64,000 bases of DNA, taken from NCBI RefSeq assembly GCF_020554865.1, contig NZ_JAJCIC010000013.1, forward strand, positions 46,779 to 110,778. The letters are read 5' to 3'. Position 1 is the first letter of the stretch; the number at the start of each line of letters is the position of its first letter. This DNA comes from Lacrimispora sp. 210928-DFI.3.58 (GTDB lineage Bacteria; Bacillota; Clostridia; Lachnospirales; Lachnospiraceae). The translations under genes and the position numbers were made by a program. The notes beneath the pieces were generated by a model, which did not search any database, had not been told where the DNA came from, and saw only the letters and a list, made by a program, of their open reading frames with translations. Of the stretch, positions 26,349-35,275 are shown in pieces.

Positions 26349-27884
26349 ATGCTCTTTATCATATTGCTGTTTCTTGCAGCTTCATCCGTTATTCTGTTCT
26401 TTTTAAGGCGTGACAGGCAGAACTTCTTTCTGCTGGGAATGTGCTTCAGCTTTATTATCATGTTTGTAGGCATTATCATTTACCTGGCAAAGACAGGGGG
26501 CTTGTCGCCGGAGCAAAAGCTGTTTTTGTTTTTTGGCACCAGGCTCCAGCGCAGGCTGTCCTATATGCTCTTTCCCTTAAGAAGCCTCGGATATATGATA
26601 GCCCTGGGACGCTTCCTGTTCCCGCCCTTCCTGCTGCTGGTTGCCGTCAATTACAGTATGATCCCGCTGGTGCTGAGAATGAAGCCCCATAGCTGGGCTG
26701 TCTTTCTTCCTCCGGCGGCAAGCCTGACCGTCTATTATCCGGCATGCTTCTTTCGGCTGGTGAAGGGCAGGTTCGCCCTCCAGACCTTTCTGATGAAGTT
26801 CTCCTCCTGCTGGATCTATGGGTATCTGGCCGCTGCGGTATTTCTGATCGTCTATGAATACTACTGTACAACGATCCCGCACTGCAAACGTCAGTTCCGC
26901 TATATCATGCTTTTTATCCTGAGCGTGACCATTCAGTATTCGGTCTACTGCATTCAGGACCCCATCCAGGTGTACCAGATCTATTCGCTGGAATACATGC
27001 GCTTTTCAGGGAAGCTCTACACCAACTCCACCATGAGCATCAAGGGATGGTATCTGTTTACGGCCTTTACCCTTCTGTTCGTGGTGCTGGGCTTCTGGAG
27101 CCTGCGCAGCTACACACAGATCGACCGCAGGGAGAGCATCGATGATATCCGCATCCAGAGAAAATTTGACACAGCCAGCATGGGAGCTACCGTGTTTATA
27201 CACGGGATCAAGAACCAGCTTTTGTCAAACCGCGTGCTGTGCAAAAAGATCCGCCGCGAGCTAACCTTGGAAAAGCCGGACCTTCAGAGGCTTACAGAGT
27301 ATGCGTGCATGCTGAACGAGATGAATGAAAGCATGCTGGACCGGATGGAGGAGCTTTATAAAAGTATCAAATCCAACTCCCTGACCCTGGTGCCGCTCCA
27401 GGCCGGCGAGGCGGCAAAGCTGGCCACAGAGCTGTTCCACAAAAAATACAAGGATACGCCTGTGGAGCTGTCGGGGAACCGACAGGAGTCCATTCTGGCA
27501 GACTGCCGTCATTTGGGGGAGGCTCTCTATAACCTTCTCATCAACGCCCATGAGGCCTTTGTCTCATCGGGAAAAACGGGTGAGCGGCTTAAGCTGATCC
27601 TGCACAGCGAGCGGCTCTATATCGGTTTCGAGGTACAGGATAACGGAGCTGGCATCGAGGAGAAGGAACGGCAGCGGATCTTCGATCCCTTTTACACCAG
27701 CAAGAGCACCACTCACAACTGGGGAATGGGACTCTACTACGTCCGGGAGATCGTAAAGGGGCATTTCGGCAAGATGAAGCTGGAGAGCACTCCGGGAAAG
27801 GGAACCAGCTTTTTTGTGATGATTCCCCGCTATGAGCCCAGAAAGGAATTGCGGTTTAAGGAGTTTAAATGGAAGAGGGGTTAA
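26349..27884 (+). CDS. Membrane sensor histidine kinase
   Basis: 511 residues. The N-terminal half has about seven hydrophobic segments without an obvious periplasmic sensing domain. Then comes FIHGIKNQLL, where His285 is the likely phosphoacceptor. A HATPase domain follows with NLLINAHEAF (N box), DNGAGIEEKERQRIFDPFY (G1/F) and GMGLYYVREIV (G2). Paired with the response regulator one base downstream. It probably senses the transported compound or a membrane signal; the ligand is unknown. Confidence 0.9.
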   Translation: MLFIILLFLAASSVILFFLRRDRQNFFLLGMCFSFIIMFVGIIIYLAKTGGLSPEQKLFLFFGTRLQRRLSYMLFPLRSLGYMIALGRFLFPPFLLLVAVNYSMIPLVLRMKPHSWAVFLPPAASLTVYYPACFFRLVKGRFALQTFLMKFSSCWIYGYLAAAVFLIVYEYYCTTIPHCKRQFRYIMLFILSVTIQYSVYCIQDPIQVYQIYSLEYMRFSGKLYTNSTMSIKGWYLFTAFTLLFVVLGFWSLRSYTQIDRRESIDDIRIQRKFDTASMGATVFIHGIKNQLLSNRVLCKKIRRELTLEKPDLQRLTEYACMLNEMNESMLDRMEELYKSIKSNSLTLVPLQAGEAAKLATELFHKKYKDTPVELSGNRQESILADCRHLGEALYNLLINAHEAFVSSGKTGERLKLILHSERLYIGFEVQDNGAGIEEKERQRIFDPFYTSKSTTHNWGMGLYYVREIVKGHFGKMKLESTPGKGTSFFVMIPRYEPRKELRFKEFKWKRG

Positions 27885-27885
27885 C

Positions 27886-28554
27886 ATGATCAGAGTAGCT
27901 TTGGTAGAGGATTTTGACCTGATCCGTGAGGATCTGAGGGAGCTGATCGACGGCCAGGAGGACATGGAGGTGGTGTGGGAGGCAAAAACAGGGGCAGAAG
28001 CCATAAAGCTTGCACGTACTGATCCGGCTGACCTGATCCTGATGGACATTGAAATGGAGACGATCAACGCAGGGGTGATCGCCGCAGAGCGGATCAGGGA
28101 CCAGAGTCCAATGCAGAATATTATCTTTCTGACAGCCCACGAGACTAACGATATGATCATCACGGCCATGGGAACAGGGGCAGTGGATTATCTGGTAAAA
28201 GGGGAAAAAAGTGAGGAGGTCCTTGCCCACATCCGCAATGCCAGTGCCGGAAGGCCTACCATGAATTTCCGGATACAGGGGACGCTCATGCGGGAGTATT
28301 CCCGGCTTCAGCGGTCTGAGCGCAGCCTGCTGTTTTTTATCCACAATGTATCACGGCTGACAGCGGCAGAGCGCGAGCTGGTAAGGCTTTTGCTGGATGG
28401 AAAAAAGGTAAAGGAGATCGCACAGATCCGCTGCGTGGAGCTCATTACCGTAAAGACACAGATCAAAGGGCTTTTGCGCAAATTTGGGTGCAGCAGGACA
28501 AAGGAGATCGTGACAATGATCCGGGAGCTGAATCTCTCCCATCTGTTTCAGTGA
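27886..28554 (+). CDS. Response regulator, LuxR/NarL-like
   Basis: 222 residues: a receiver domain (LVEDFD acidic pocket, phosphoacceptor Asp54 in LILMDIEM, Lys in YLVKGEKS) and a C-terminal helix-turn-helix (LTAAERELVRLLLDGKKVKE ... ITVKTQIKGLLRKFG). It starts one base after the kinase stop. Its gene ends 45 bases before the NagB-like gene, so it likely controls the downstream sugar genes and/or the upstream transporter. Confidence 0.92.
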   Translation: MIRVALVEDFDLIREDLRELIDGQEDMEVVWEAKTGAEAIKLARTDPADLILMDIEMETINAGVIAAERIRDQSPMQNIIFLTAHETNDMIITAMGTGAVDYLVKGEKSEEVLAHIRNASAGRPTMNFRIQGTLMREYSRLQRSERSLLFFIHNVSRLTAAERELVRLLLDGKKVKEIAQIRCVELITVKTQIKGLLRKFGCSRTKEIVTMIRELNLSHLFQ

Positions 28555-28599
28555 GGCGGATGGGACTCAGTAAAATAAAAACAGTAGGAGGTAGTAGGA

Positions 28600-29427
28600 A
28601 TGGATATGAGACACGAATATTACGGATACGACAGGGAGCAGCTGTTGGCAGCGCCAAAGCTGCCGCTTTCCTGCCTGAAAGACAACGAAGCGGTGTTCCG
28701 CCAAATGGCCGGACAAATGACGGAGGAGATCGAGTCCCACAATGCCAGGGGAGAGAAGACGGTATTCATCTGCCCTGTAGGCCCTGTGGGGCAGTATCCC
28801 TTCTTTGTGGAGCTGGTAAATGAACGGGGCATAAGCCTAAAGGATACCTGGTTCATCAACATGGATGAATACCTGGATGACGATCGCCAGTGGATTCCCA
28901 TGGAGCATCCATTGAGCTTTCGGGGCTTTATGGAACGGGAAGTGTACGCGAGGATACGGCCGGAGCTTGTGATGCCTAAGGAGCAGAGGATCTTTCCCGA
29001 TCCCAACAATACATCATATATACCGCAGCTTATCGAGGAGCTGGGCGGCGTAGACATTGCTTTTGGCGGAATCGGCATCAACGGCCATGTGGCCTTCAAC
29101 GAGGCCGATGCCTCTATGAGCGGAGAAGAATTTCTCGCGCAAAGGACCCGTGTGCTGGCCATCAGCCCGGAGACACGGGCAGCCAACGCTATCGGCGATT
29201 TTAACGGGGCGCTGGAGGATATGCCGCGCTACTGCGTGACCATCGGAATATATGAGATCGCCCACGCCAGGAAAATCCGCTTAGGGTGCTTTCGCAGCTG
29301 GCACAGGGCCGTTGTGCGGCGGGCGGGATACGGCGAGCCGACAGCGGCATTTCCTGTAAGCCTCCTGCAGGATCATCCCGATATCACACTGACCTTCACA
29401 GAATATGTGGCGTCGCTGGAGGATTAG
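28600..29427 (+). CDS. Glucosamine-6-phosphate deaminase-like protein
   Basis: 275 residues of the NagB/6-phosphogluconolactonase superfamily. INMDEYLDDD carries the catalytic-base Asp and GIGINGHVAFNEAD the ring-opening His. Expected to convert GlcN-6-P (or a related amino-sugar phosphate) to fructose-6-P plus ammonia. The segment QWIPMEHPLSFRGFM and the C-terminus differ from canonical NagB, so substrate specificity may differ. First enzyme gene of a six-gene run. Confidence 0.82.
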   Translation: MDMRHEYYGYDREQLLAAPKLPLSCLKDNEAVFRQMAGQMTEEIESHNARGEKTVFICPVGPVGQYPFFVELVNERGISLKDTWFINMDEYLDDDRQWIPMEHPLSFRGFMEREVYARIRPELVMPKEQRIFPDPNNTSYIPQLIEELGGVDIAFGGIGINGHVAFNEADASMSGEEFLAQRTRVLAISPETRAANAIGDFNGALEDMPRYCVTIGIYEIAHARKIRLGCFRSWHRAVVRRAGYGEPTAAFPVSLLQDHPDITLTFTEYVASLED

Positions 29428-29481
29428 ACGCACTGCGTTAAGCGCGGCATCAGAGCTTCAAGGGAAGAGAAAGGAGCGGAT

Positions 29482-30648
29482 ATGAGTAAAATATTATTAA
29501 AGGGCGCAGCGGTGTATCTGGATCATGGATTTTCCAGGGCGGATATCCTGATGGAGGATGGCCTGATCCGCCGGATCGGGGCGGAGCTTTCGGCGGAGGA
29601 TGCCCTGGTCTGTGATGTGACAGGCAGGCGGATCGTGCCGGGCTTCATCGATATCCACACACACGGCGCAGTGGGAGTGGATGTAAATGGGGCCACCGCG
29701 GAGGATTTTGAGAAGATCTGCCGCTTCCAGGCCAGCCAGGGCACTACAAGCTGGCTTTGCTCCGTGCTGACCGATACAAGGGAACAGACCCTGCGGTGCA
29801 TCAGCCAATACAACCGCTGGAAGGAGCTGGAGCATGGAGGGGCAAACCTGATGGGCATTCATCTTGAGGGGCCCTTTCTCTGCGCTGAATATAAGGGAGC
29901 CATGCCGGAGCATCTTCTCCAAAAGCCCGACCTTGCCCTTTTAAAGGAATACCAGTGTGCAGCAGAAGGCGGCATCCGCTACATTACCGTATCGCCGGAG
30001 ATCGAGGGTATGACAGCCTTTATCTCTGAGATCGGCAGGCTTGGAATCGTGACAGCCATCGGCCATTCCGGCGCCGATTACGAGACGGCCAGAAAGGCCA
30101 TTGCAAACGGGGCGGCAGCCTCCACCCACACGGGCAATGCCATGAAGCTTCTGCACCAGCATTTCCCCGCCATCTGGGGGGCTGTGCTGGAGGATGATGA
30201 ACTGTACTGCGAGATCATCTGCGACGGCAGGCATCTCCACCCGGGCACTGTGCGCCTGATCCTAAAGACAAAGGGGCTCGACCGTGTGATCGCCGTTACG
30301 GACTCCATTATGGCTGCGGGTCTGCCGGACGGCAATTATAAGCTGGGTGTCAACGACGTGATAGTGGTGAACGGGGACGCCATGCTGGCAGTTGGAGGGA
30401 CCCGGGCGGGAAGCACGCTGACAATGGCCCAGGCCCTCAAAAACCTGCTGTCATTTACAGAAAGGCCTCTTGCGGATATTCTTCCCCTTCTCACGGAGAA
30501 TCCCGCAAGGCTGCTGAAGGTATATGACAGAATCGGCTCCATCGCGGAGGGAAAGGACGCAGATCTTGTGATCCTGGATGAGAAGTGTGACGTAGAAAGG
30601 ACCTTCGCAAAAGGCCGCCTGGTTTTTGCGGCAGGTGATGTGGGATAA
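29482..30648 (+). CDS. nagA: N-acetylglucosamine-6-phosphate deacetylase
   Basis: 388 residues, amidohydrolase fold. Metal and catalytic motifs: DIHTHGAVGVDVN, HLEGPFL, AIGHSGADYE, THTGNAM, CDGRHLHPG and the catalytic Asp in VTDSIMAAG. Removes acetate from GlcNAc-6-P (or GalNAc-6-P). Placed after the deaminase-like gene, the usual nagB/nagA pairing, but no PTS or amino-sugar kinase is nearby to supply the phosphorylated substrate. Confidence 0.92.
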   Translation: MSKILLKGAAVYLDHGFSRADILMEDGLIRRIGAELSAEDALVCDVTGRRIVPGFIDIHTHGAVGVDVNGATAEDFEKICRFQASQGTTSWLCSVLTDTREQTLRCISQYNRWKELEHGGANLMGIHLEGPFLCAEYKGAMPEHLLQKPDLALLKEYQCAAEGGIRYITVSPEIEGMTAFISEIGRLGIVTAIGHSGADYETARKAIANGAAASTHTGNAMKLLHQHFPAIWGAVLEDDELYCEIICDGRHLHPGTVRLILKTKGLDRVIAVTDSIMAAGLPDGNYKLGVNDVIVVNGDAMLAVGGTRAGSTLTMAQALKNLLSFTERPLADILPLLTENPARLLKVYDRIGSIAEGKDADLVILDEKCDVERTFAKGRLVFAAGDVG

Positions 30649-30666
30649 CAGAAAGGGGATAGAAAA

Positions 30667-31863
30667 TTGGCTGAAAATGTATTGGTAATACACGGAGGAG
30701 GGCCTACAGCCGTGATCAACGCCTCCCTCTACGGAGTGATCGAGGAGGCCAGGGCCAGCGGGGCCATTGAGCATGTGTACGGAGCCATCGGAGGAAGCGA
30801 GGCAGTTTTAAAGGAGCGCTTTCTCGATCTGATGAAATATCCCCATGAAAGGCTCAAGCTCCTTCTCCGTACGCCTGCTACGGCCATCGGCTCCTCGCGG
30901 TATGCTCTGAGGGAGGAGGACTACGAGGCGATGGCCGGCATTTTCCTCAAGCATAATATCAAATATGTGCTCTTAAACGGAGGCAACGGCACCATGGACA
31001 CCTGCGGGAAGATCTACGAGGCCTGCAGGACCCGCGGAATCTGTGTGGTGGGCATTCCCAAAACCATTGACAATGATATTGCCATTACGGATCTCACGCC
31101 GGGCTACGGAAGCGCCGCCCGCTATATCGCCCAGACCACGGCAGAGGTGGGCGTTGACGTAAAGGCAATGCCCATCCACGTGTGCATTATAGAGGCCATG
31201 GGGCGCAACGCAGGCTGGATCACAGCCGCGTCAGCCTTAGCCAGAAGAAAGCCGGGGGATGCGCCTCACCTGATCTACCTGCCGGAGCGGCCCTTTAACG
31301 AGGAGGAATTTCTGGAGGACGTGAAGCGGCTTCACCAGGAAAAGGGCGGCGTGGTGGTGGTTGCCAGCGAGGGATTAAAAAATGCGGCCGGAGAGCCCAT
31401 TGTGCCTCCCATTTTCAAGACGGACCGGGCCGTGTATTACGGGGATGTGGGCGCCTATCTGGCGGAACTGGTGATCAGGCGGCTTGGGATCAAGGCCAGA
31501 AGTGAAAAGCCGGGTATCTGCGGACGCGCCTCCATCGCCCTCCAGTCTCCGGTGGACAGGGATGAGGCTGTCCTTGCAGGCCGCGAGGCGCTGCGGGCCG
31601 CCATGAGGGGAGAAGGCGGCGTGATGACAGGCTTTGTCCGCGATGAGACGGAGGATGGCTCCTACCGGATACACACCTGCATGATACCCATCCGGGAGGT
31701 AATGCTCTGTGAGCGGAGTATTCCTGAGGATTACATCAATGAGCGGGGAAATGATGTGACGGAGAAATTTACGGACTGGTGCCGCCCGCTGATCGGGGCA
31801 GAGATCAGCGAGTATATTGATTTTCAGGATCTATACAGGGAAGAGGGAGAGAGGAAAGCATGA
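30667..31863 (+). CDS. 6-phosphofructokinase, mixed ATP/PPi-type signature
   Basis: 398 residues of the PFK family. PKTIDNDIAITD holds the catalytic Asp, and EAMGRNAGW is the fructose-6-P-binding block. Donor-site residues are mixed: NGGNGTMDT has Gly where ATP-enzymes have Gly104, while Lys in PKTIDND is typical of PPi-enzymes (Gly124 in E. coli ATP-PFK). The phosphoryl donor is therefore uncertain. TTG start; the stop overlaps the tpiA-like start (ATGA). May act on tagatose- or fructose-6-phosphate. Confidence 0.88.
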   Translation: MAENVLVIHGGGPTAVINASLYGVIEEARASGAIEHVYGAIGGSEAVLKERFLDLMKYPHERLKLLLRTPATAIGSSRYALREEDYEAMAGIFLKHNIKYVLLNGGNGTMDTCGKIYEACRTRGICVVGIPKTIDNDIAITDLTPGYGSAARYIAQTTAEVGVDVKAMPIHVCIIEAMGRNAGWITAASALARRKPGDAPHLIYLPERPFNEEEFLEDVKRLHQEKGGVVVVASEGLKNAAGEPIVPPIFKTDRAVYYGDVGAYLAELVIRRLGIKARSEKPGICGRASIALQSPVDRDEAVLAGREALRAAMRGEGGVMTGFVRDETEDGSYRIHTCMIPIREVMLCERSIPEDYINERGNDVTEKFTDWCRPLIGAEISEYIDFQDLYREEGERKA

Positions 31864-32696
31864 AGCACATTTTTCTGAATCTGAAGCGGTTTGATATCCC
31901 AAGGGAGCTGGGCGGCGTCAACAGCATCGCCCCCATGGCCAGGTGGGGCAGCTATATTGTAGAGCACACCCAGGAGGAGCTTATGGCTTATGACGGGGAT
32001 GATGTGGAATTTGCCATGTATTTCCCGGAGGCTCATTTGATTCCGGCTGTGGAGGCCCTGTGTGAGGGCAGCCCCATCCAGATAGGCTGCCAGAGCGTAT
32101 ACCGCGACGATACGGCTGTGGGAGGCGGCTTCGGTGCCTTCACCACCAGCCGGACAGCCAACGCCGCAAGGGCCCTGGGCTGCACTGCCACCATCATCGG
32201 CCACTGCGAGGAGCGCCGCGACAAGGCGGGTGTGCTGGCGGAGGCCGGAGTGACTGACAAGGCGGCGGTAAACCGCCTGATGAATAAGGAGATCCAGGCG
32301 GCTGTGAGGGCCGGGCTTAAGGTTCTCTACTGCATTGGCGAATCCTCAGAGGAGCAGCCCAGATGGCCGGAGGTTTTAAAGGAGCAGCTTGAGACAGGCC
32401 TGGCAGGCGTGGACAAATCACTTGTCACCATTGCCTACGAGCCGATTTGGGCCATCGGCCCTGGCAAGATCCCGCCGGATAAGGAGTATATCTCTATGAT
32501 CGGCTCCTTTGTCAAGGAGGCGGCCGATGGCATGGACGTGGTCTACGGAGGCGGACTGAAAACGGACAATGCGAAGATGCTGGCATCCATACCGGTTATG
32601 GACGGCGGACTGATCGCTCTCACCAGGTTTTCCGGCGAGATCGGCTATTATCCGGAGGAGTATCTGGAGATCATCCGCACCTATATGGGAAAATAG
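31860..32696 (+). CDS. tpiA: Triose-phosphate isomerase (paralogue-like)
   Basis: 278 residues, slightly long for TPI. The electrophilic His lies in TATIIGHCEERR, catalytic Glu in AYEPIWAIGPGK, and the phosphate loop in VYGGGLKTDN. The N-terminal NWKMN of housekeeping TPIs is NLKRF here, keeping the active-site Lys, and the sequence is divergent overall. This suggests a pathway-specific paralogue rather than the central glycolytic enzyme. Translationally coupled to the PFK gene. Confidence 0.88.
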   Translation: MKHIFLNLKRFDIPRELGGVNSIAPMARWGSYIVEHTQEELMAYDGDDVEFAMYFPEAHLIPAVEALCEGSPIQIGCQSVYRDDTAVGGGFGAFTTSRTANAARALGCTATIIGHCEERRDKAGVLAEAGVTDKAAVNRLMNKEIQAAVRAGLKVLYCIGESSEEQPRWPEVLKEQLETGLAGVDKSLVTIAYEPIWAIGPGKIPPDKEYISMIGSFVKEAADGMDVVYGGGLKTDNAKMLASIPVMDGGLIALTRFSGEIGYYPEEYLEIIRTYMGK

Positions 32697-32786
32697 CAGA
32701 GCTCTGCCATCCAGAGAGTGTGGGCGGAGGGACCCGGCAGGCCCTGTAAATGAAAAGGCTGATAAATAAAAAAGGAGGATATGATC

Positions 32787-33944
32787 ATGCCATTAATTCC
32801 ATTAAGACCTCTCCTTGAGGCAGCTGTTAAGCATGGCTTCGGCCAGGGCGCCTTCAATGTCAACGCGGTGGCCCAGGCAAAGGCAGCCATTGAGGTTCAT
32901 GAAATGTTCCGCTCCGCGGCCATTCTGCAGGGGGCGGACCTTGCCAACGGCTTTATGGGCGGCAGGACGGATTTTATGAACGCGACCCTGGAGGACAAAA
33001 AGGCCGGGGCAAAGAATATTGCCAACGCGGTGAAAAGGTACGGCGCTGATTCCGAGATTCCCATTGTCCTGCATCTGGACCATGGCCGCGATTTTGATTC
33101 CTGCGCGGCCGCCATCGAGGGAGGCTATACCTCTGTCATGATCGACGGCTCCTCCCTGCCCTTTAAGGACAATGTGGAGCTGACCAGAGAGGTGGTTAAA
33201 TACGCCCATGCCAGAGGCGTCAGCGTAGAGGGCGAGCTTGGCGTGCTGGCCGGGGTGGAGGACCATGTATTTTCCGCCTCATCCACCTACACCAATCCCC
33301 TGGATGCGGTGGAATTTTTCAAGAAAACGGGCGTGGACGCCCTGGCGATCTCCTACGGTACCATGCACGGCGCATCTAAGGGAAAGGATGTGAAGCTGAG
33401 AAAGGAGATCCCTGTGGCCATTCGCGAGTGCATGAACCATCTTGGCATCTTTGGGGCTCTGGTGTCCCATGGCTCCTCCACCGTGCCGAAATACATTGTG
33501 GATGAGATCAACGGCCTGGGCGGCGAGCTGTCTGGCACCTACGGCATTTCCATCGATGAACTGAAGGCCGCCATTCCCTGCGGCATCAGCAAGATCAATG
33601 TTGACACCGACATCCGTCTGGCAGTGACACGTAACATGAAGGAGTTGTTTGCAAAGTATCCCGAAAAGCGCACCAGCGCCTCCATCGGCGGGATCTATGA
33701 GCTTCTTGAGGCAAAGAAGAACCTGTTTGATCCACGGGTCTTCCTGCCGCCGGTCATGGATACCGTGATGTACGGCAATGTGCCGGACGATGACGTAGCT
33801 GCTATTGTGGACTGCGTGGAGAGAGGTGTAAAGGAGGTAGTGGGAACTTTGATCGTACAGTTTGGCTCCGTTGGAAAGGCTCCCCTGGTAGAGCAGGTAA
33901 GCCTGGACGAGATGGCGGAGCGCTATAAGAAAATGGAGCAGTAA
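32787..33944 (+). CDS. Class II fructose/tagatose-bisphosphate aldolase
   Basis: 385 residues, zinc-dependent aldolase: HLDHGRDFDS (Zn ligand His and catalytic Asp), VEGELGVLAGVEDH, ISYGTMHG and LVSHGSS. Splits a ketohexose 1,6-bisphosphate into dihydroxyacetone phosphate and glyceraldehyde 3-phosphate. Two close ATGs exist (32781, 32787); AGGAGG is only two bases from the first but eight from the second, which decides for 32787. The C-terminal extension beyond about residue 330 makes it longer than typical FbaA/GatY (about 285). Confidence 0.88.
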   Translation: MPLIPLRPLLEAAVKHGFGQGAFNVNAVAQAKAAIEVHEMFRSAAILQGADLANGFMGGRTDFMNATLEDKKAGAKNIANAVKRYGADSEIPIVLHLDHGRDFDSCAAAIEGGYTSVMIDGSSLPFKDNVELTREVVKYAHARGVSVEGELGVLAGVEDHVFSASSTYTNPLDAVEFFKKTGVDALAISYGTMHGASKGKDVKLRKEIPVAIRECMNHLGIFGALVSHGSSTVPKYIVDEINGLGGELSGTYGISIDELKAAIPCGISKINVDTDIRLAVTRNMKELFAKYPEKRTSASIGGIYELLEAKKNLFDPRVFLPPVMDTVMYGNVPDDDVAAIVDCVERGVKEVVGTLIVQFGSVGKAPLVEQVSLDEMAERYKKMEQ

Positions 33945-33958
33945 AGGGGGCGGCAGCT

Positions 33959-35245
33959 GTGAGTGTTTTTGTTGATGTCAGCAAAACAAAGCAGTTTTTA
34001 GAGGACGGAGAATGGGATACCCGCCGGCAGCAGGCAGCTGAGCTCTGCCATGCCCTGTACACCATGGAGGACAGTCAGCATGTCCTGGGCTGGCGCACAC
34101 CGGAGCATTCTGTGCTGCAGCTGGAAGAAATCGATGCAAAAGCGGAGGAGATCCGCCGTGATGCGGAGGTGTTCGTGATCGTAGGCGTAGGCGGCTCTAA
34201 TCAGGCAGCCCGCGCCGTCATCGAGGCCATGCCTGAGCGCAGAGGGCCGAAGATCGTGTATCTGGGCAATACCTTATCCCCTCATTATATCCGTATGGCC
34301 CTGGCTGAGCTGGAGGGAAAAAGCGTATATATTGACGTGATCGCTAAGAATTTTGAGACACTGGAGCCCGGCAGCCATTTCCGCATCCTGCGCCAGTGGA
34401 TGGGCAGACGGTATACCAGGGAGGAGATGGCCAGGCGGATCATCGTTACCGGAACCGCAGGCTCACGCCTGGAGGAGATCGCTGAGGAAAACGGATACCT
34501 GTTTCTGCAGTTTCCTGCCTCGGTTGGCGGAAGGTATTCTGCCTTTACACCAGTAGGACTATTCCCTCTGGCGGCAGCCGGAATCAATGCGGAGGTCTAC
34601 CTTGAGGGCATGGCGGAGGCCATGGAGGACTGCATAAGCCATCCCGAAGCCAATCCGGCTGTGGACTACGCGGCTGCCCGCAGCCTTTTGTACGGCAGAG
34701 GATACGACATTGAGATGATGGTATCCTTTGAGCCTCGGTATGCATTTTTTGAAAAGTGGTGGATACAGCTTTTCGGTGAAAGCGAGGGCAAGGAAAAAAA
34801 GGGAATCTTTCCGGCAGCCTCCATCTACTCGGAGGAGCTTCACTCCATCGGCCAGTATATGCAGGACGGAAGAAGGAATCTGATCGAGACCTTTGTGTCA
34901 GTCATCCGTCCCGGCGCAGAGGCGGTGATCGAGCCCTGCCCGGAGTTTGGGGACTGCTTCGACTATCTTGACGGCATGGACTTTGACGAGATCAACAAGG
35001 CGGCTGAGGCCGCCACATGGGAGGCCCATACCGCAGGCGGCGTGCCCTGCATCCGGTTTACAGTAGAGGAGATAAGCGAGAAGAGCTTTGGACAGCTATT
35101 TTATTACCTCATGACGGCCTGTGCCATATCAGGCCAACTCATCGGAGTAAATCCCTTTGACCAGGAGGGCGTGGAGGAGTATAAAAGGAATATGTTTGCA
35201 GCCCTGGGGAAGGGCTGCTTCACAAATAAAAGCCGCCGCCCATAA
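33959..35245 (+). CDS. pgi: Glucose-6-phosphate isomerase
   Basis: 428 residues, PGI/SIS fold: VIVGVGGSNQAARAV (phosphate-binding loop) and PASVGGRYSAFTPVGLFPLA. Interconverts glucose-6-P and fructose-6-P. GTG start behind GGGGG. It closes a six-enzyme set that could channel an amino-sugar phosphate into triose phosphates. Its last codons overlap the hairpin that terminates the convergent glmS transcript. Confidence 0.9.
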   Translation: MSVFVDVSKTKQFLEDGEWDTRRQQAAELCHALYTMEDSQHVLGWRTPEHSVLQLEEIDAKAEEIRRDAEVFVIVGVGGSNQAARAVIEAMPERRGPKIVYLGNTLSPHYIRMALAELEGKSVYIDVIAKNFETLEPGSHFRILRQWMGRRYTREEMARRIIVTGTAGSRLEEIAEENGYLFLQFPASVGGRYSAFTPVGLFPLAAAGINAEVYLEGMAEAMEDCISHPEANPAVDYAAARSLLYGRGYDIEMMVSFEPRYAFFEKWWIQLFGESEGKEKKGIFPAASIYSEELHSIGQYMQDGRRNLIETFVSVIRPGAEAVIEPCPEFGDCFDYLDGMDFDEINKAAEAATWEAHTAGGVPCIRFTVEEISEKSFGQLFYYLMTACAISGQLIGVNPFDQEGVEEYKRNMFAALGKGCFTNKSRRP

Positions 35246-35262
35246 AACGGGCGGCGGCCAGG
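35232..35262 (-). terminator. Terminator of glmS, overlapping the end of pgi
   Basis: GCCGCCGCCC and GGGCGGCGGC form a perfect 10-bp GC stem with a 7-base loop. On the minus strand it is followed by TTTTATTTG, so it terminates glmS. On the plus strand it contains the pgi stop codon and may also limit convergent transcription. Confidence 0.88.
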
Positions 35263-35275
35263 CCGGTTTATCACC

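Noticed and set aside
23562..35245. Considered a sulfoquinovose (sulfo-EMP) operon
   Set aside because: No sulfoquinovosidase, sulfofructose kinase signature or sulfolactaldehyde enzyme recognised; NagA and NagB-like genes point to amino sugars, so only a general unusual-sugar hypothesis is kept.
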